Assembly: GCA_017934475.1 (NCBI GenBank)
Contig: JAGBJN010000018.1
Coordinates: 1-44,542 of the forward strand
Origin: Clostridia bacterium
GTDB taxonomy: Bacteria > Bacillota > Clostridia > TANB77 > CAG-508
Length of the DNA stretch: 44,542 bases
Direction: 5' to 3'
How positions within the stretch are numbered: the stretch's first letter is position 1; each line of letters starts with the position of its first letter. This document shows, in pieces, positions 9,620-16,913 of the stretch. Both the position numbers and the translations under genes were made by a program. The notes under the pieces are model-generated. The model did no database searches and was not told where the DNA came from. It saw nothing but the letters and a program-made list of their open reading frames with translations.

Positions 9620-9667
9620 TTATGTGTTATTTTGTACCTCTTTTTCCCTAGCTAAAATATTGCCGTT
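9620..9667 (-). pseudogene. Possible remnant of an integrase C-terminal tail
   Basis: On the minus strand 15 codons (NGNILAREKEVQNNT, then TAA) are open, with a TGA immediately upstream. The position, next to the attachment repeat, and the charged tail are what the end of a tRNA-directed integrase gene usually looks like. The match is too short to prove. No integrase-like reading frame was seen further upstream, towards 9860. Confidence 0.2.
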
Positions 9668-9789
9668 TCAATTAAAAACTGATTTTAAAACTGAAGTGAA
9701 GCTATATATAGAGATTTTTGAAAAAAATAAATTTTGTTAGACATTTGTTAGATATTAACATATGATATTCCAAAAGCTGTTTTGTATGC

Positions 9790-9818
9790 TTGTTTTTTTT
9801 ACATGAATATAGTATAGT
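9790..9818 (+). promoter_or_regulatory. Candidate promoter for the island genes
   Basis: TTGTTT (9790-9795), a 17-bp spacer and TATAGT (9813-9818), 45 bp before the Fic start. A direct repeat of TTTGTTAGA occurs upstream, within about 9734-9756; it could be a recombinase or repressor site, but this is a guess. Confidence 0.4.
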
Positions 9819-9863
9819 ATTGGTTAAATAGAACTGTATTTTTATAAGGATAGGAGGTCAAAT

Positions 9864-10859
9864 ATGGAAATCAAATACCCACCATATAAAATAACTGATA
9901 AAATGTTAAATTATGTATCAGATATTATGAAAAAAATTGGAGAGGCAAATTATTTTGAAAGCATAAATAGATATCCAGAATTAAGAAGAAAATCAAGAAT
10001 AAGGTCAATACATTCTTCACTTGCTATTGAAAATAATCAATTATCTTTATTTCAAGTTGAAGATGTTATAAATGGAAAACCTGTTATTGGAGAAAAAAAA
10101 GATATTCAAGAAGTTAAAAATGCTTATGATGCTTATGAGCAAATTGATAAGGTTAATCCATATTCAGTGGAAGATTTGAAGAAAACACATGGAATATTAA
10201 CTTTCTTAATTGAAAAAGATGCAGGTAGGTATAGAAATCACGGCGAAGGTGTTTTTGATGGAAATGTACAAATATTTATGGCTCCACCTCATACTATGGT
10301 TCCAAATTTAATGGATAACTTATTTAGTTGGATGAATGAAGTTAAAGATATCATAAATCCACTTATATTATCTTCTATATTCCATTATGAATTTGTTTTC
10401 ATACATCCTTTTCATGATGGTAATGGTAGAACAGCAAGACTATGGCAAACTGCAATTTTATCACATTGGGAAAAAGCATTTACTTACTTACCTATTGAAA
10501 GCATGATAAGAAAAAATCAAGATGAATATTATAAAGCTATTCAAAATTGTAACAATGTAGGAGAATCCACAGAATTTATAGAGTTTATGTTAAAAATTAT
10601 AGATGATACAATAGATGAATTAATGAACTCAAAAGAAATGAAAGACAAATCGCAATTATTACTTTCTGAAAAAGAAATAAAAATTATTGAATGTATTAAG
10701 AAAAATGTTTTAATAGGAGCTAAAGAAATAATTGAAGAAACTGATATTGCAGATAGAACTGCTAGAAGAATATTAAAAAAACTACTAGATAACAATACTA
10801 TTGAAGCAGTTGGTACAAGTGAAAAGTCGCCAAATAAAAAATTCAAATTAAAAGAATAA
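9864..10859 (+). CDS. Class II Fic family protein with C-terminal winged helix
   Basis: 331 residues. The catalytic motif HPFHDGNGR occupies 181-189 and is fully intact, predicting AMP (or other NMP) transfer from NTP to a target hydroxyl. The autoinhibitory motif S52-LAI-E56-N57, matching (S/T)xxxE(G/N), lies N-terminal to the Fic core, as in class II enzymes. An N-terminal Fic_N-like region (about 1-80) and a C-terminal winged helix-turn-helix (about 270-331, with the helix DIADRTARRILKKL) complete the usual architecture of the larger Fic proteins. ATG follows AGGAGG at 7-8 nt spacing. It is the first of three co-directional genes of the island. A role in toxin-antitoxin or defence is possible but not shown; the target is unknown. 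Confidence 0.93.
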   Translation: MEIKYPPYKITDKMLNYVSDIMKKIGEANYFESINRYPELRRKSRIRSIHSSLAIENNQLSLFQVEDVINGKPVIGEKKDIQEVKNAYDAYEQIDKVNPYSVEDLKKTHGILTFLIEKDAGRYRNHGEGVFDGNVQIFMAPPHTMVPNLMDNLFSWMNEVKDIINPLILSSIFHYEFVFIHPFHDGNGRTARLWQTAILSHWEKAFTYLPIESMIRKNQDEYYKAIQNCNNVGESTEFIEFMLKIIDDTIDELMNSKEMKDKSQLLLSEKEIKIIECIKKNVLIGAKEIIEETDIADRTARRILKKLLDNNTIEAVGTSEKSPNKKFKLKE

Positions 10860-10924
10860 TGGCATAGTTTTGGCGAAGTAGTGGCGATGTTATGAAATGA
10901 TAAGATAAATGATAGGAGAAAAAT

Positions 10925-12373
10925 ATGGAAGCACATGAATTGGTAGAAAATTTAAAAAGTAATCCAAATAACGAAGAACTAAATATTGAAGAAGTTATAA
11001 AATGGTGCGACGAACATGCCGAAAAATTGAATTTATCAGATTCAGATGAGATGTTTTTATGTGAAAAAGCAACAAAGTATTTAATGGAAAATAAAGAGAA
11101 AAGAGCATGGAGTAAAGATGATGCAAAATATATTGCTAATTTCTTAGCTAGAAAGACTATAAAAAAATTGAATTTAGATAAAAATGCAGAAGTTCACGTT
11201 TTAGAAGAAGATGAATATATAAAGTTATATGGAGAAAAAAGTTCAGGAATTTGTGTACCACAGGGAGATGATTATTTTAAGGTATCTTACTCTCCTAATG
11301 TTATAAAATATTTAACAAGTGAAGACAAAGGACAATTTTTACATGGTTTGCAAACTGTATTTCATGAAATAAGACATGTTCAACAAAATAAATCAATACA
11401 TAATTTAACAAGAGAAGATGGAACTGAATTACCTAAAAATAAAGAAAGATATTTAAGTGCATTAGAAACTATTGCGAGAAAGCAAGACTCTAAATTTTAT
11501 GAAAAAAATTATAGACAATTATTAAAGGAAAATGATGCTGATAAATATGGATTAATAAAAGCTTATACTGAATTACAAGAATATGCACCAGAAATAGCTA
11601 AGAAATATAGTTATAAAAAAATACAAGAAAAGTTACAAGAATATGATAAGAATTATTATGAAGCTTTATCCAATACAACTAAAAGTGGAACGGAAAGTTT
11701 AAAAACTGAAATAGAATCTAGAGCTTCAATATACATAGAAAGACATCCTGAAATTCTAGAAGAATTTCCAATATTAGATGTTGCTTTTAATAAAGATGGT
11801 ACAAAAAAAGATATAAAACAAATGTTAAAAGATAGAGAAATCTCATTAGAAATTGAAAAAGACAGTAAAGTAATAAATGATTTGTATGAAACAATTTTTA
11901 ATAATAGAAACCACGTACAGAATGGGTTAAAAGGAATTAAAAATGAAATATTAAAAATAGATAAATATATAACAGAAACAGGTACAGAAGATGAATTTAT
12001 ATATAATTTAATAAGAACTAATTTAGAAAAAAATTCTAATATGACAAAAGAGCAAATTGATAAATTAATAGAGGAAGAACATAATAAAGCTGCAAAAACC
12101 AGACAAGAAAGAAATGAACAAGAAAAAGAACATGAAGAAACTGAAAGCATAAAAGATGAAATAGGAGACGAAATTAAACCTAAAACAGAAATACAAGAGC
12201 GAGAAGAGCAACAAGTTGAAACAATGTGGCAAAATCGTTTTCAATCTTGGGATAGGGAAGCCGTTAATTTACCTAATTGTGCTAAAAGAAAAGAAGGAGC
12301 TGTACAGATTATGAAAAATATAGATAGAGAAAAAGAATTAGAAGAACAAGAAGAAATGGAAGGAAGAAGATAA
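10925..12373 (+). CDS. HExxH metallopeptidase-like protein with long charged C-terminus
   Basis: 482 residues; no named family recognised. The segment TVFHEIRHVQQ places a zinc-binding HExxH at 147-151, and E202-NDADKYG, about 50 residues later, resembles the ExxAD third-ligand motif of gluzincin peptidases. A cytoplasmic peptidase fold at roughly 70-210 is therefore inferred. The rest is very rich in Lys and Glu and looks helical or coiled-coil, especially 330-482. No signal peptide or membrane segment is seen. ATG follows ATAGGAGAA. It lies 65 bp after fic and 3 bp before the next gene, so the three are probably co-transcribed. The substrate is unknown; Fic or the small downstream protein are obvious candidates to test. 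Confidence 0.75.
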   Translation: MEAHELVENLKSNPNNEELNIEEVIKWCDEHAEKLNLSDSDEMFLCEKATKYLMENKEKRAWSKDDAKYIANFLARKTIKKLNLDKNAEVHVLEEDEYIKLYGEKSSGICVPQGDDYFKVSYSPNVIKYLTSEDKGQFLHGLQTVFHEIRHVQQNKSIHNLTREDGTELPKNKERYLSALETIARKQDSKFYEKNYRQLLKENDADKYGLIKAYTELQEYAPEIAKKYSYKKIQEKLQEYDKNYYEALSNTTKSGTESLKTEIESRASIYIERHPEILEEFPILDVAFNKDGTKKDIKQMLKDREISLEIEKDSKVINDLYETIFNNRNHVQNGLKGIKNEILKIDKYITETGTEDEFIYNLIRTNLEKNSNMTKEQIDKLIEEEHNKAAKTRQERNEQEKEHEETESIKDEIGDEIKPKTEIQEREEQQVETMWQNRFQSWDREAVNLPNCAKRKEGAVQIMKNIDREKELEEQEEMEGRR

Positions 12374-12376
12374 AAT

Positions 12377-12826
12377 ATGAAACAAGTATATGCTGATGCT
12401 TTTGCTGAAATAGATCAAATTTTTAGTTTAATGCCTTTAGCATTATTAGATAAAATACCAAATAAATTTAAGCAAATAATTAAAGAAAATAAATCTGATT
12501 ATATTCCTGATATAAGAGAACCTATAGAAGAATGTCAATTAAGCGAGGAAACAATTATAATTCTATCTTTGATATATAGAGATTTCTTATGTACTAAAGA
12601 AGAAAAAGAAAAATTACAATATAGAGATGCACAAAAACTAAAAGAAGCCGAAGAAGAATTAAGAGAAAAATATAATCCTGATAATTTATTCGAAAATAGA
12701 AATGCTACAAACATAAATGATACTATACCAGAAAATAAAGAAAGTGTAGCTTTGATAAAATATGAAGAAGATAAATGGTATACGAAGATATTTAATGTAA
12801 TTAAAAAATTATTTAAAAGAAATTAA
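12377..12826 (+). CDS. Island hypothetical protein with amphipathic basic C-terminus
   Basis: 149 residues, unrecognised. It starts 3 bp after the preceding stop, with the ribosome binding site GGAAGAAG inside the end of that gene, suggesting translational coupling. The first ~60 residues are mixed hydrophobic (FAEIDQIFSLMPLALLDKIP). The middle is acidic and helical (EEKEKLQYRDAQKLKEAEEE). The last 17 residues, KWYTKIFNVIKKLFKRN, form a strongly basic amphipathic helix that could bind membrane or nucleic acid. It is the last gene of the island. It could be a partner, antitoxin or substrate of the upstream proteins, but nothing in the sequence proves this. Confidence 0.7.
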   Translation: MKQVYADAFAEIDQIFSLMPLALLDKIPNKFKQIIKENKSDYIPDIREPIEECQLSEETIIILSLIYRDFLCTKEEKEKLQYRDAQKLKEAEEELREKYNPDNLFENRNATNINDTIPENKESVALIKYEEDKWYTKIFNVIKKLFKRN

Positions 12827-12857
12827 AAAACAGATTAGCTAATGCTAATCTGTTTTT
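12826..12857. terminator. Bidirectional terminator at the island's right end
   Basis: A perfect 14-bp stem (AAAAACAGATTAGC / GCTAATCTGTTTTT) with a TAAT loop. It ends the island transcript and, on the minus strand, directly abuts the CCA end of tRNA-Leu, replacing the terminator displaced to 9504-9535. Confidence 0.88.
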
Positions 12858-12944
12858 GGTGCAGATGGCCGGAATCGAACCGGCACGGTTTATTCAACCG
12901 CAGGATTTTAAGTCCTGTGCGTCTGCCAGTTCCGCCACATCTGC
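12857..12944 (-). tRNA. tRNA-Leu (anticodon UAA), CCA encoded
   Basis: 88 nt on the minus strand. Acceptor stem GCAGATG/CATCTGC, D-arm GGCGGAACTGGCAGACGC, anticodon stem CAGGA/TCCTG around the loop CTTAAAA (anticodon TAA), a long class II variable arm (CGGTTGAATAAACCG), T-arm GCCGG-TTCGATT-CCGGC, and an encoded CCA. Positions 12853-12912 are supplied by the integrated island. The intact cloverleaf predicts a functional gene. Confidence 0.96.
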
Positions 12945-12974
12945 ATATTAGTTGTTTTGCAACTGACAAGATAT

Positions 12975-13004
12975 ATTATAATACCGAAAAATAGGATTTG
13001 TCAA
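12975..13004 (-). promoter_or_regulatory. tRNA-Leu promoter
   Basis: On the minus strand TTGACA (12999-13004), an 18-bp spacer and TATAAT (12975-12980), both consensus, about 30 bp before the tRNA 5' end. Confidence 0.8.
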
Positions 13005-13108
13005 TACACAAGTTGAAAAAATATGAAAAAAATTACAATAAGTATGGACTTTTTGGCTAAAATAGCCTAAAATAGATAAGAAGAATATAATTATGGGAGG
13101 AAAGAAAT

Positions 13109-13639
13109 ATGAATGTTTGGCATGATATTGATTCATCAAGAATAACTAAAGATGATTTTGTAGCAGTAATAGAAATTTCAAAAGGTGGAAGAAATAAATA
13201 TGAGTTAGATAAACAAACAGGTTTATTAAAATTGGACAGGGTATTATATACAGCAACTCATTACCCAGCAAATTACGGTTTTATACCAAAAACATATGCA
13301 GGGGATGAAGATCCATTAGATGTTTTAGTACTTTGCCAAGAAAAAATCGTTTCAATGGCATTAGTTGAAGTTTATCCTATTGGAGTATTAAAAATGGTTG
13401 ATAACGATCAATCTGATGAAAAAATTATAGCTGTTTGTAAAACAGATCCATTTTTAAATATGTATAAAGATATTTCAGAAGTACCAGAACATGTACTAGC
13501 TGAAATCAAACACTTCTTTGAAGTATATAAACAACTAGAAGGAAAAACAACAATGGTTGATACTATAATGGGTAGAGAGGAAGCTGAAAAAATAATAGAA
13601 GAATCTATTGAAAATTATAGAAAAAAATTCGTTAGATAG
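13109..13639 (+). CDS. ppa: Inorganic pyrophosphatase, family I
   Basis: A 176-residue soluble pyrophosphatase that hydrolyses PPi to phosphate, drawing biosynthetic reactions forward. The signature DEDPLDVLV carries the metal-binding aspartates, and YPANYGFIPKTY and the late DPF...LAEIKHFFEVYKQLEGK block are family I hallmarks. Firmicutes often use the unrelated family II enzyme (PpaC), so a family I enzyme is mildly notable. ATG follows GGGAGGAAAG. The gene is 11 bp upstream of the TPR gene and probably co-transcribed with it. Confidence 0.95.
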   Translation: MNVWHDIDSSRITKDDFVAVIEISKGGRNKYELDKQTGLLKLDRVLYTATHYPANYGFIPKTYAGDEDPLDVLVLCQEKIVSMALVEVYPIGVLKMVDNDQSDEKIIAVCKTDPFLNMYKDISEVPEHVLAEIKHFFEVYKQLEGKTTMVDTIMGREEAEKIIEESIENYRKKFVR

Positions 13640-13650
13640 AGGAGAAATTT

Positions 13651-14877
13651 ATGGTTGAAAGAATTATATTTTTCACATTATCCCTTGGAATTTTTTTGTT
13701 TTTATTTTTCAAGATGATAAAGAAAAATGATACTAACTATTTATATTTATTAATATTACAAGCAATAGGAATAGCAATTAGTTTTATTTCTTTAATTATA
13801 AGAATAAGGCTTAATATAATTCTTACAATTCTTACATATGTAATATCTGTAGTTATACCTCTAATTATAATTGTAGTTGAAATGACAGGGATTTCACTTA
13901 CAGAAGCTGCATATTTAATAATTACAAGGTATTATAATAAAATCGGAGAAACAGAAAAAGCAAAAAAATTACTGTTAGCTTTAGTAGAGAAAAATCCACA
14001 AAGCTATTATGCTCATAAAGAACTTGCAAAAATATATGAAAAAGAAAATAATTTTGATTTAGCGCTTGATGAATATTTAAGAGTAAATAGTATTAGACCG
14101 GGAGAAGATGATATAAGTTTTAAAATTGCAGATTTGTTTAATAAAACTGGTAAACCAGAAGAATCAATTACAATATTACATGAACTATTAAAAAGAAAAC
14201 CAGAATGGGAAGAAGCAACATTTTTACTTGGTGATATATACTATGATCAAGAAATGTTCAAAGAAGCAATATCGTTATATTTAAATGCATTAAAATATCA
14301 TCCCGAAAATTATGATTTATATTATAATTTGGGAATGTGTTTTACAAGAATAAATGATTTTCAGAGTGCAAGAGAGTACTATACAAAGGCTGCACAGTTA
14401 AATTCACTATTGTATAAAGCTAAATACAGCTTAGGACAAATAGCACTTTTATATAATGAACTTGATGAGGCAGAAGAAAGATTTACAGAATGCTTACAAG
14501 ATGAAGAATTAGAAGATTATGCTTACTATTACTTAGCATGTATTGCTATGCTTAGAGGAGACGAAAATAAAGCAGTAACATATTTGAACACTGCTGTAAG
14601 TGAAAATCCAGCAATATATGGAACAATAAAAAAAGAAGAAATATTTAAAATAATTTTATATAAAATAGACAAGCCTAATAAAGATGGTGTAGTAAAGAGA
14701 AAAAGGGCTAAAGCAAAAATAAATAAAAAAGATGAAAAGACAATGAAACATTTGAAAAAAATGTATGAACTTGTTGGAGATTTAAATAATAATGATATAA
14801 AGATAATGCATAAAATAATGGATAAAAGACAAAAAGAAGAACAAGAAAAAGAAAAAGAACAAAAACAAAGAGAATAA
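13651..14877 (+). CDS. Membrane-anchored tetratricopeptide repeat protein
   Basis: 408 residues. Three hydrophobic segments (about 3-22, 27-51, 54-78) precede a TPR solenoid at about 90-330, with recognisable helix-turn-helix repeats such as SYYAHKELAKIYEKENNFDL, ENYDLYYNLGMCFTRINDFQ and LYKAKYSLGQIALLYNELDE. A highly charged Lys/Glu tail (about 340-408) ends in KEQEKEKEQKQRE. TPRs mediate protein-protein contacts; the partner is unknown. ATG follows GAGGAGAAA. The gene sits between ppa and dpaA. A generic scaffold role at the membrane is all that can be said. Confidence 0.82.
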   Translation: MVERIIFFTLSLGIFLFLFFKMIKKNDTNYLYLLILQAIGIAISFISLIIRIRLNIILTILTYVISVVIPLIIIVVEMTGISLTEAAYLIITRYYNKIGETEKAKKLLLALVEKNPQSYYAHKELAKIYEKENNFDLALDEYLRVNSIRPGEDDISFKIADLFNKTGKPEESITILHELLKRKPEWEEATFLLGDIYYDQEMFKEAISLYLNALKYHPENYDLYYNLGMCFTRINDFQSAREYYTKAAQLNSLLYKAKYSLGQIALLYNELDEAEERFTECLQDEELEDYAYYYLACIAMLRGDENKAVTYLNTAVSENPAIYGTIKKEEIFKIILYKIDKPNKDGVVKRKRAKAKINKKDEKTMKHLKKMYELVGDLNNNDIKIMHKIMDKRQKEEQEKEKEQKQRE

Positions 14878-14923
14878 CAGGCGAATATAATGAATACAAT
14901 GGAATAAAGGAGAGTGTGTTTCA

Positions 14924-15784
14924 TTGTATCAAGATGTTTCAATTATAGGTGGAGACCTAAGAAATGCTTTTTTATCGCAAATGCTTTGGAATAAAAATAG
15001 AAAAATATTTGTATATGGATTTGAAAATGAAAAAAGCATTACTCAAAATAATAATATTATAAAATGCAATTCATTAGAAGAAGCAATTAACAGCACTGAA
15101 ATTATTATAAGTTCTATACCTTTTACAAAAGATAAAGTAAAAATAAATATGCCACTTAGTGTTTATGAAATCGAAATAGAAGATTTTATTAAGAAAATAA
15201 AAAATAAAACTTTAATTGTTGGAAATATAGATAGTGATTTTATAAATAAAGCAGAAAAAAATAATGTAAAAGTTATAGACTTAATGAAAATGGAAGAATT
15301 AGTAATTTATAATACAATTGCAACAGCTGAAGGAACGATAAGAATTGCAATAGAAGAAACTAACAAAACAATTTATGATAGTAATATCTTAATTTTAGGA
15401 TTTGGAAGAGTTGGAAAAACACTTGCAGAAAGATTTTATGGTCTTAAAGCAAATGTGTATTGTGAGGCAAGAAAAGATGAAGATATAGCATGGATAAATA
15501 CATATGGGTATAAATCATTATGGTTAAGTGAATTAGATGATAGTCTTGAAAAATTTGATATTATAATCAATACAATACCTGAAAAAATACTAGATGAAAA
15601 CAGATTAAAATTAATTAAAAAAGAATGCTTAATTATAGATTTAGCATCAAATCCAGGTGGGGTAGACTTTGAAAAAGCACAAGAACTTGAAATAAAAACA
15701 ATTCATGCTTTAGGACTTCCGGGAAAAATTGCGCCATATACATCTGCCAAATTTATAAATGAAATAATAGAAAAAATAATATAA
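14924..15784 (+). CDS. dpaA: Dipicolinate synthase subunit A
   Basis: 286 residues. It has an N-terminal dipicolinate-synthase A domain (VSIIGGDLRNAFLSQML) and a Rossmann NAD(P)-binding domain with LILGFGRVGKTLAERF at about 157-172. Late family motifs are DLASNPGGVDFEKAQ and HALGLPGKIAPYTSAK. With DpaB it makes dipicolinic acid from the lysine-pathway intermediate in the mother cell during sporulation. The start is TTG at 14924, behind AAAGGAGAG; the next in-frame ATG (residue 19) would remove the start of the Rossmann fold. dpaB, usually the next gene, is absent here: uppP follows after 27 bp. Confidence 0.9.
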   Translation: MYQDVSIIGGDLRNAFLSQMLWNKNRKIFVYGFENEKSITQNNNIIKCNSLEEAINSTEIIISSIPFTKDKVKINMPLSVYEIEIEDFIKKIKNKTLIVGNIDSDFINKAEKNNVKVIDLMKMEELVIYNTIATAEGTIRIAIEETNKTIYDSNILILGFGRVGKTLAERFYGLKANVYCEARKDEDIAWINTYGYKSLWLSELDDSLEKFDIIINTIPEKILDENRLKLIKKECLIIDLASNPGGVDFEKAQELEIKTIHALGLPGKIAPYTSAKFINEIIEKII

Positions 15785-15811
15785 AACAAATGAATAATAT
15801 GGAGGAATAAT

Positions 15812-16660
15812 ATGAATATAATACAAGGAATAATTTTAGGAATAGTGCAAGGATTAACAGAATTTTTACCAGTTTCTAGTTCTGCCCATTTAAATATATT
15901 TCCATGGATATTTAATTGGGGCGAAATGGGAGATTCATTTGATTTAGCATTACATGTTGGAACTTTAATTGCACTTATAGTATTCTTTTTTAAAGATTGG
16001 ATTAATCTTTTTAAAGCAGGATATAAACAAGCAATAAAAAAAGAAAAAACAACTGAAGGAAGAATTTTCTGGTGTATTGTAATATCTACGATAGTTGCAG
16101 GAATCGCAAGTTTAGTTTTAGATAAAATTTCAGAAAAAATAATTGAATTTATTGCAAATATGTGTGGACTTGGAGAAAATACACTCCCAGTCGAAATGCC
16201 AATTATTGCTATTGCACTAATTGTAATGGGAATAGTGTTATATATTGTTGATAAAAAATCAAAATCTGATAAAAAATATAGTGATATTACATTTAAACAA
16301 TCTGTACTTATAGCTGCATCTCAAGCATTAGCAGCTGCTTTCCCTGGAGTTTCAAGATCTGGAATTACAATGACAGTTGCAAGAGCACAAGGAATAGATA
16401 GAGAATCATCTGCAAGATTTTCATTTTTATTATCAGCACCAATAATCGCAGCAGCAGCTTTAGTAAAAATAACACATTTTACATTTGATTTATCACTTCT
16501 TGTTGGGATTTTAGCAAGTTTTATAGTAGGATTTTTTGTAATTAAATTTTTACTAAATTACCTAAAAAAAGGCAGTTACAAAGTATTTGCAATTTATAGG
16601 ATAGTGCTTGGTGTAATTGTAATTGCACTTTGGATTTTAAAATTAATTTTTCATTTTTAA
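15812..16660 (+). CDS. uppP: Undecaprenyl-diphosphatase UppP (BacA family)
   Basis: 282 residues, polytopic with about 8 membrane segments. VQGLTEFLPVSSSAHL (12-27) includes the catalytic-site Glu and the Ser-rich motif, and PGVSRSGIT starts at P178 with the essential Arg182. The enzyme dephosphorylates undecaprenyl diphosphate to recycle the peptidoglycan carrier lipid and can confer bacitracin tolerance. A 25-residue insert with a Cys-containing loop (about 113-130, NMCGLGENTLPVE) separates two membrane segments. ATG follows TGGAGGAA. A strong terminator follows. Confidence 0.95.
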   Translation: MNIIQGIILGIVQGLTEFLPVSSSAHLNIFPWIFNWGEMGDSFDLALHVGTLIALIVFFFKDWINLFKAGYKQAIKKEKTTEGRIFWCIVISTIVAGIASLVLDKISEKIIEFIANMCGLGENTLPVEMPIIAIALIVMGIVLYIVDKKSKSDKKYSDITFKQSVLIAASQALAAAFPGVSRSGITMTVARAQGIDRESSARFSFLLSAPIIAAAALVKITHFTFDLSLLVGILASFIVGFFVIKFLLNYLKKGSYKVFAIYRIVLGVIVIALWILKLIFHF

Positions 16661-16661
16661 T

Positions 16662-16695
16662 AAAAAAGAGAATACAATTTGTATTCTCTTTTTTT
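16662..16695 (+). terminator. Terminator after uppP
   Basis: A 15-bp stem (AAAAAAGAGAATACA with its complement) and a T-run through 16695, immediately after the uppP stop; it separates this transcript from the pilus operon. Confidence 0.88.
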
Positions 16696-16728
16696 ATTAC
16701 ATTATTATTACAGTAAATTTACAACTAT

Positions 16729-16788
16729 ATTAAAAGTGTATTAAAAGTGTGTTAAATATATTGACTTTTGTATTTAAAAAGATAAAAT
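16729..16788 (+). promoter_or_regulatory. Pilus operon promoter with upstream tandem 11-bp repeat
   Basis: ATTAAAAGTGT occurs twice in direct tandem (16729-16739 and 16740-16750), followed by a partial third copy, GTTAAAT. Ten bases later are TTGACT (16761-16766), a 16-bp spacer and TAAAAT (16783-16788). The leader to the first gene is about 125 nt; no c-di-GMP riboswitch consensus was recognised in it. The repeats could be an activator or repressor site. Confidence 0.5.
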
Positions 16789-16913
16789 TTATTCATAATG
16801 ACATTATTATACAAAAAATATGCTCTATGGAAAAAATGAGATAAAAAAGAAGTATTTATTTGTCGAAAATTGCAAAATATAATAATGAAAAATAAACAAA
16901 AGAAGGAGAAAAC

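Larger units (their letters stand above)
9531..12912. mobile_element. Small integrase-less island in tRNA-Leu(UAA)
   Basis: An exact 60-bp direct repeat (9531-9590 and 12853-12912) comprises the 3' part of tRNA-Leu, from the terminator T-run through the T-arm and variable arm to the anticodon loop. The right copy completes an intact tRNA and the left copy is the displaced original 3' end. This is the standard footprint of tyrosine-recombinase integration into a tRNA gene. The 3.3-kb interior carries three rightward genes (Fic, HExxH protein, small protein) and ends in a terminator that also serves the restored tRNA. No intact integrase, excisionase or replication gene is present, so it is either a decayed element or a satellite mobilised in trans. 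Confidence 0.85.

Noticed and set aside
10541-10936. Minus-strand 131-codon frame overlapping the end of fic
   Set aside because: It lies antisense to the conserved Fic C-terminus and has a Phe/Ser/Ile shadow composition; it is not an antitoxin candidate.
16790-16913. Possible c-di-GMP riboswitch in the pilus leader
   Set aside because: The leader is A/T-rich and shows no conserved GEMM core or long paired stem.
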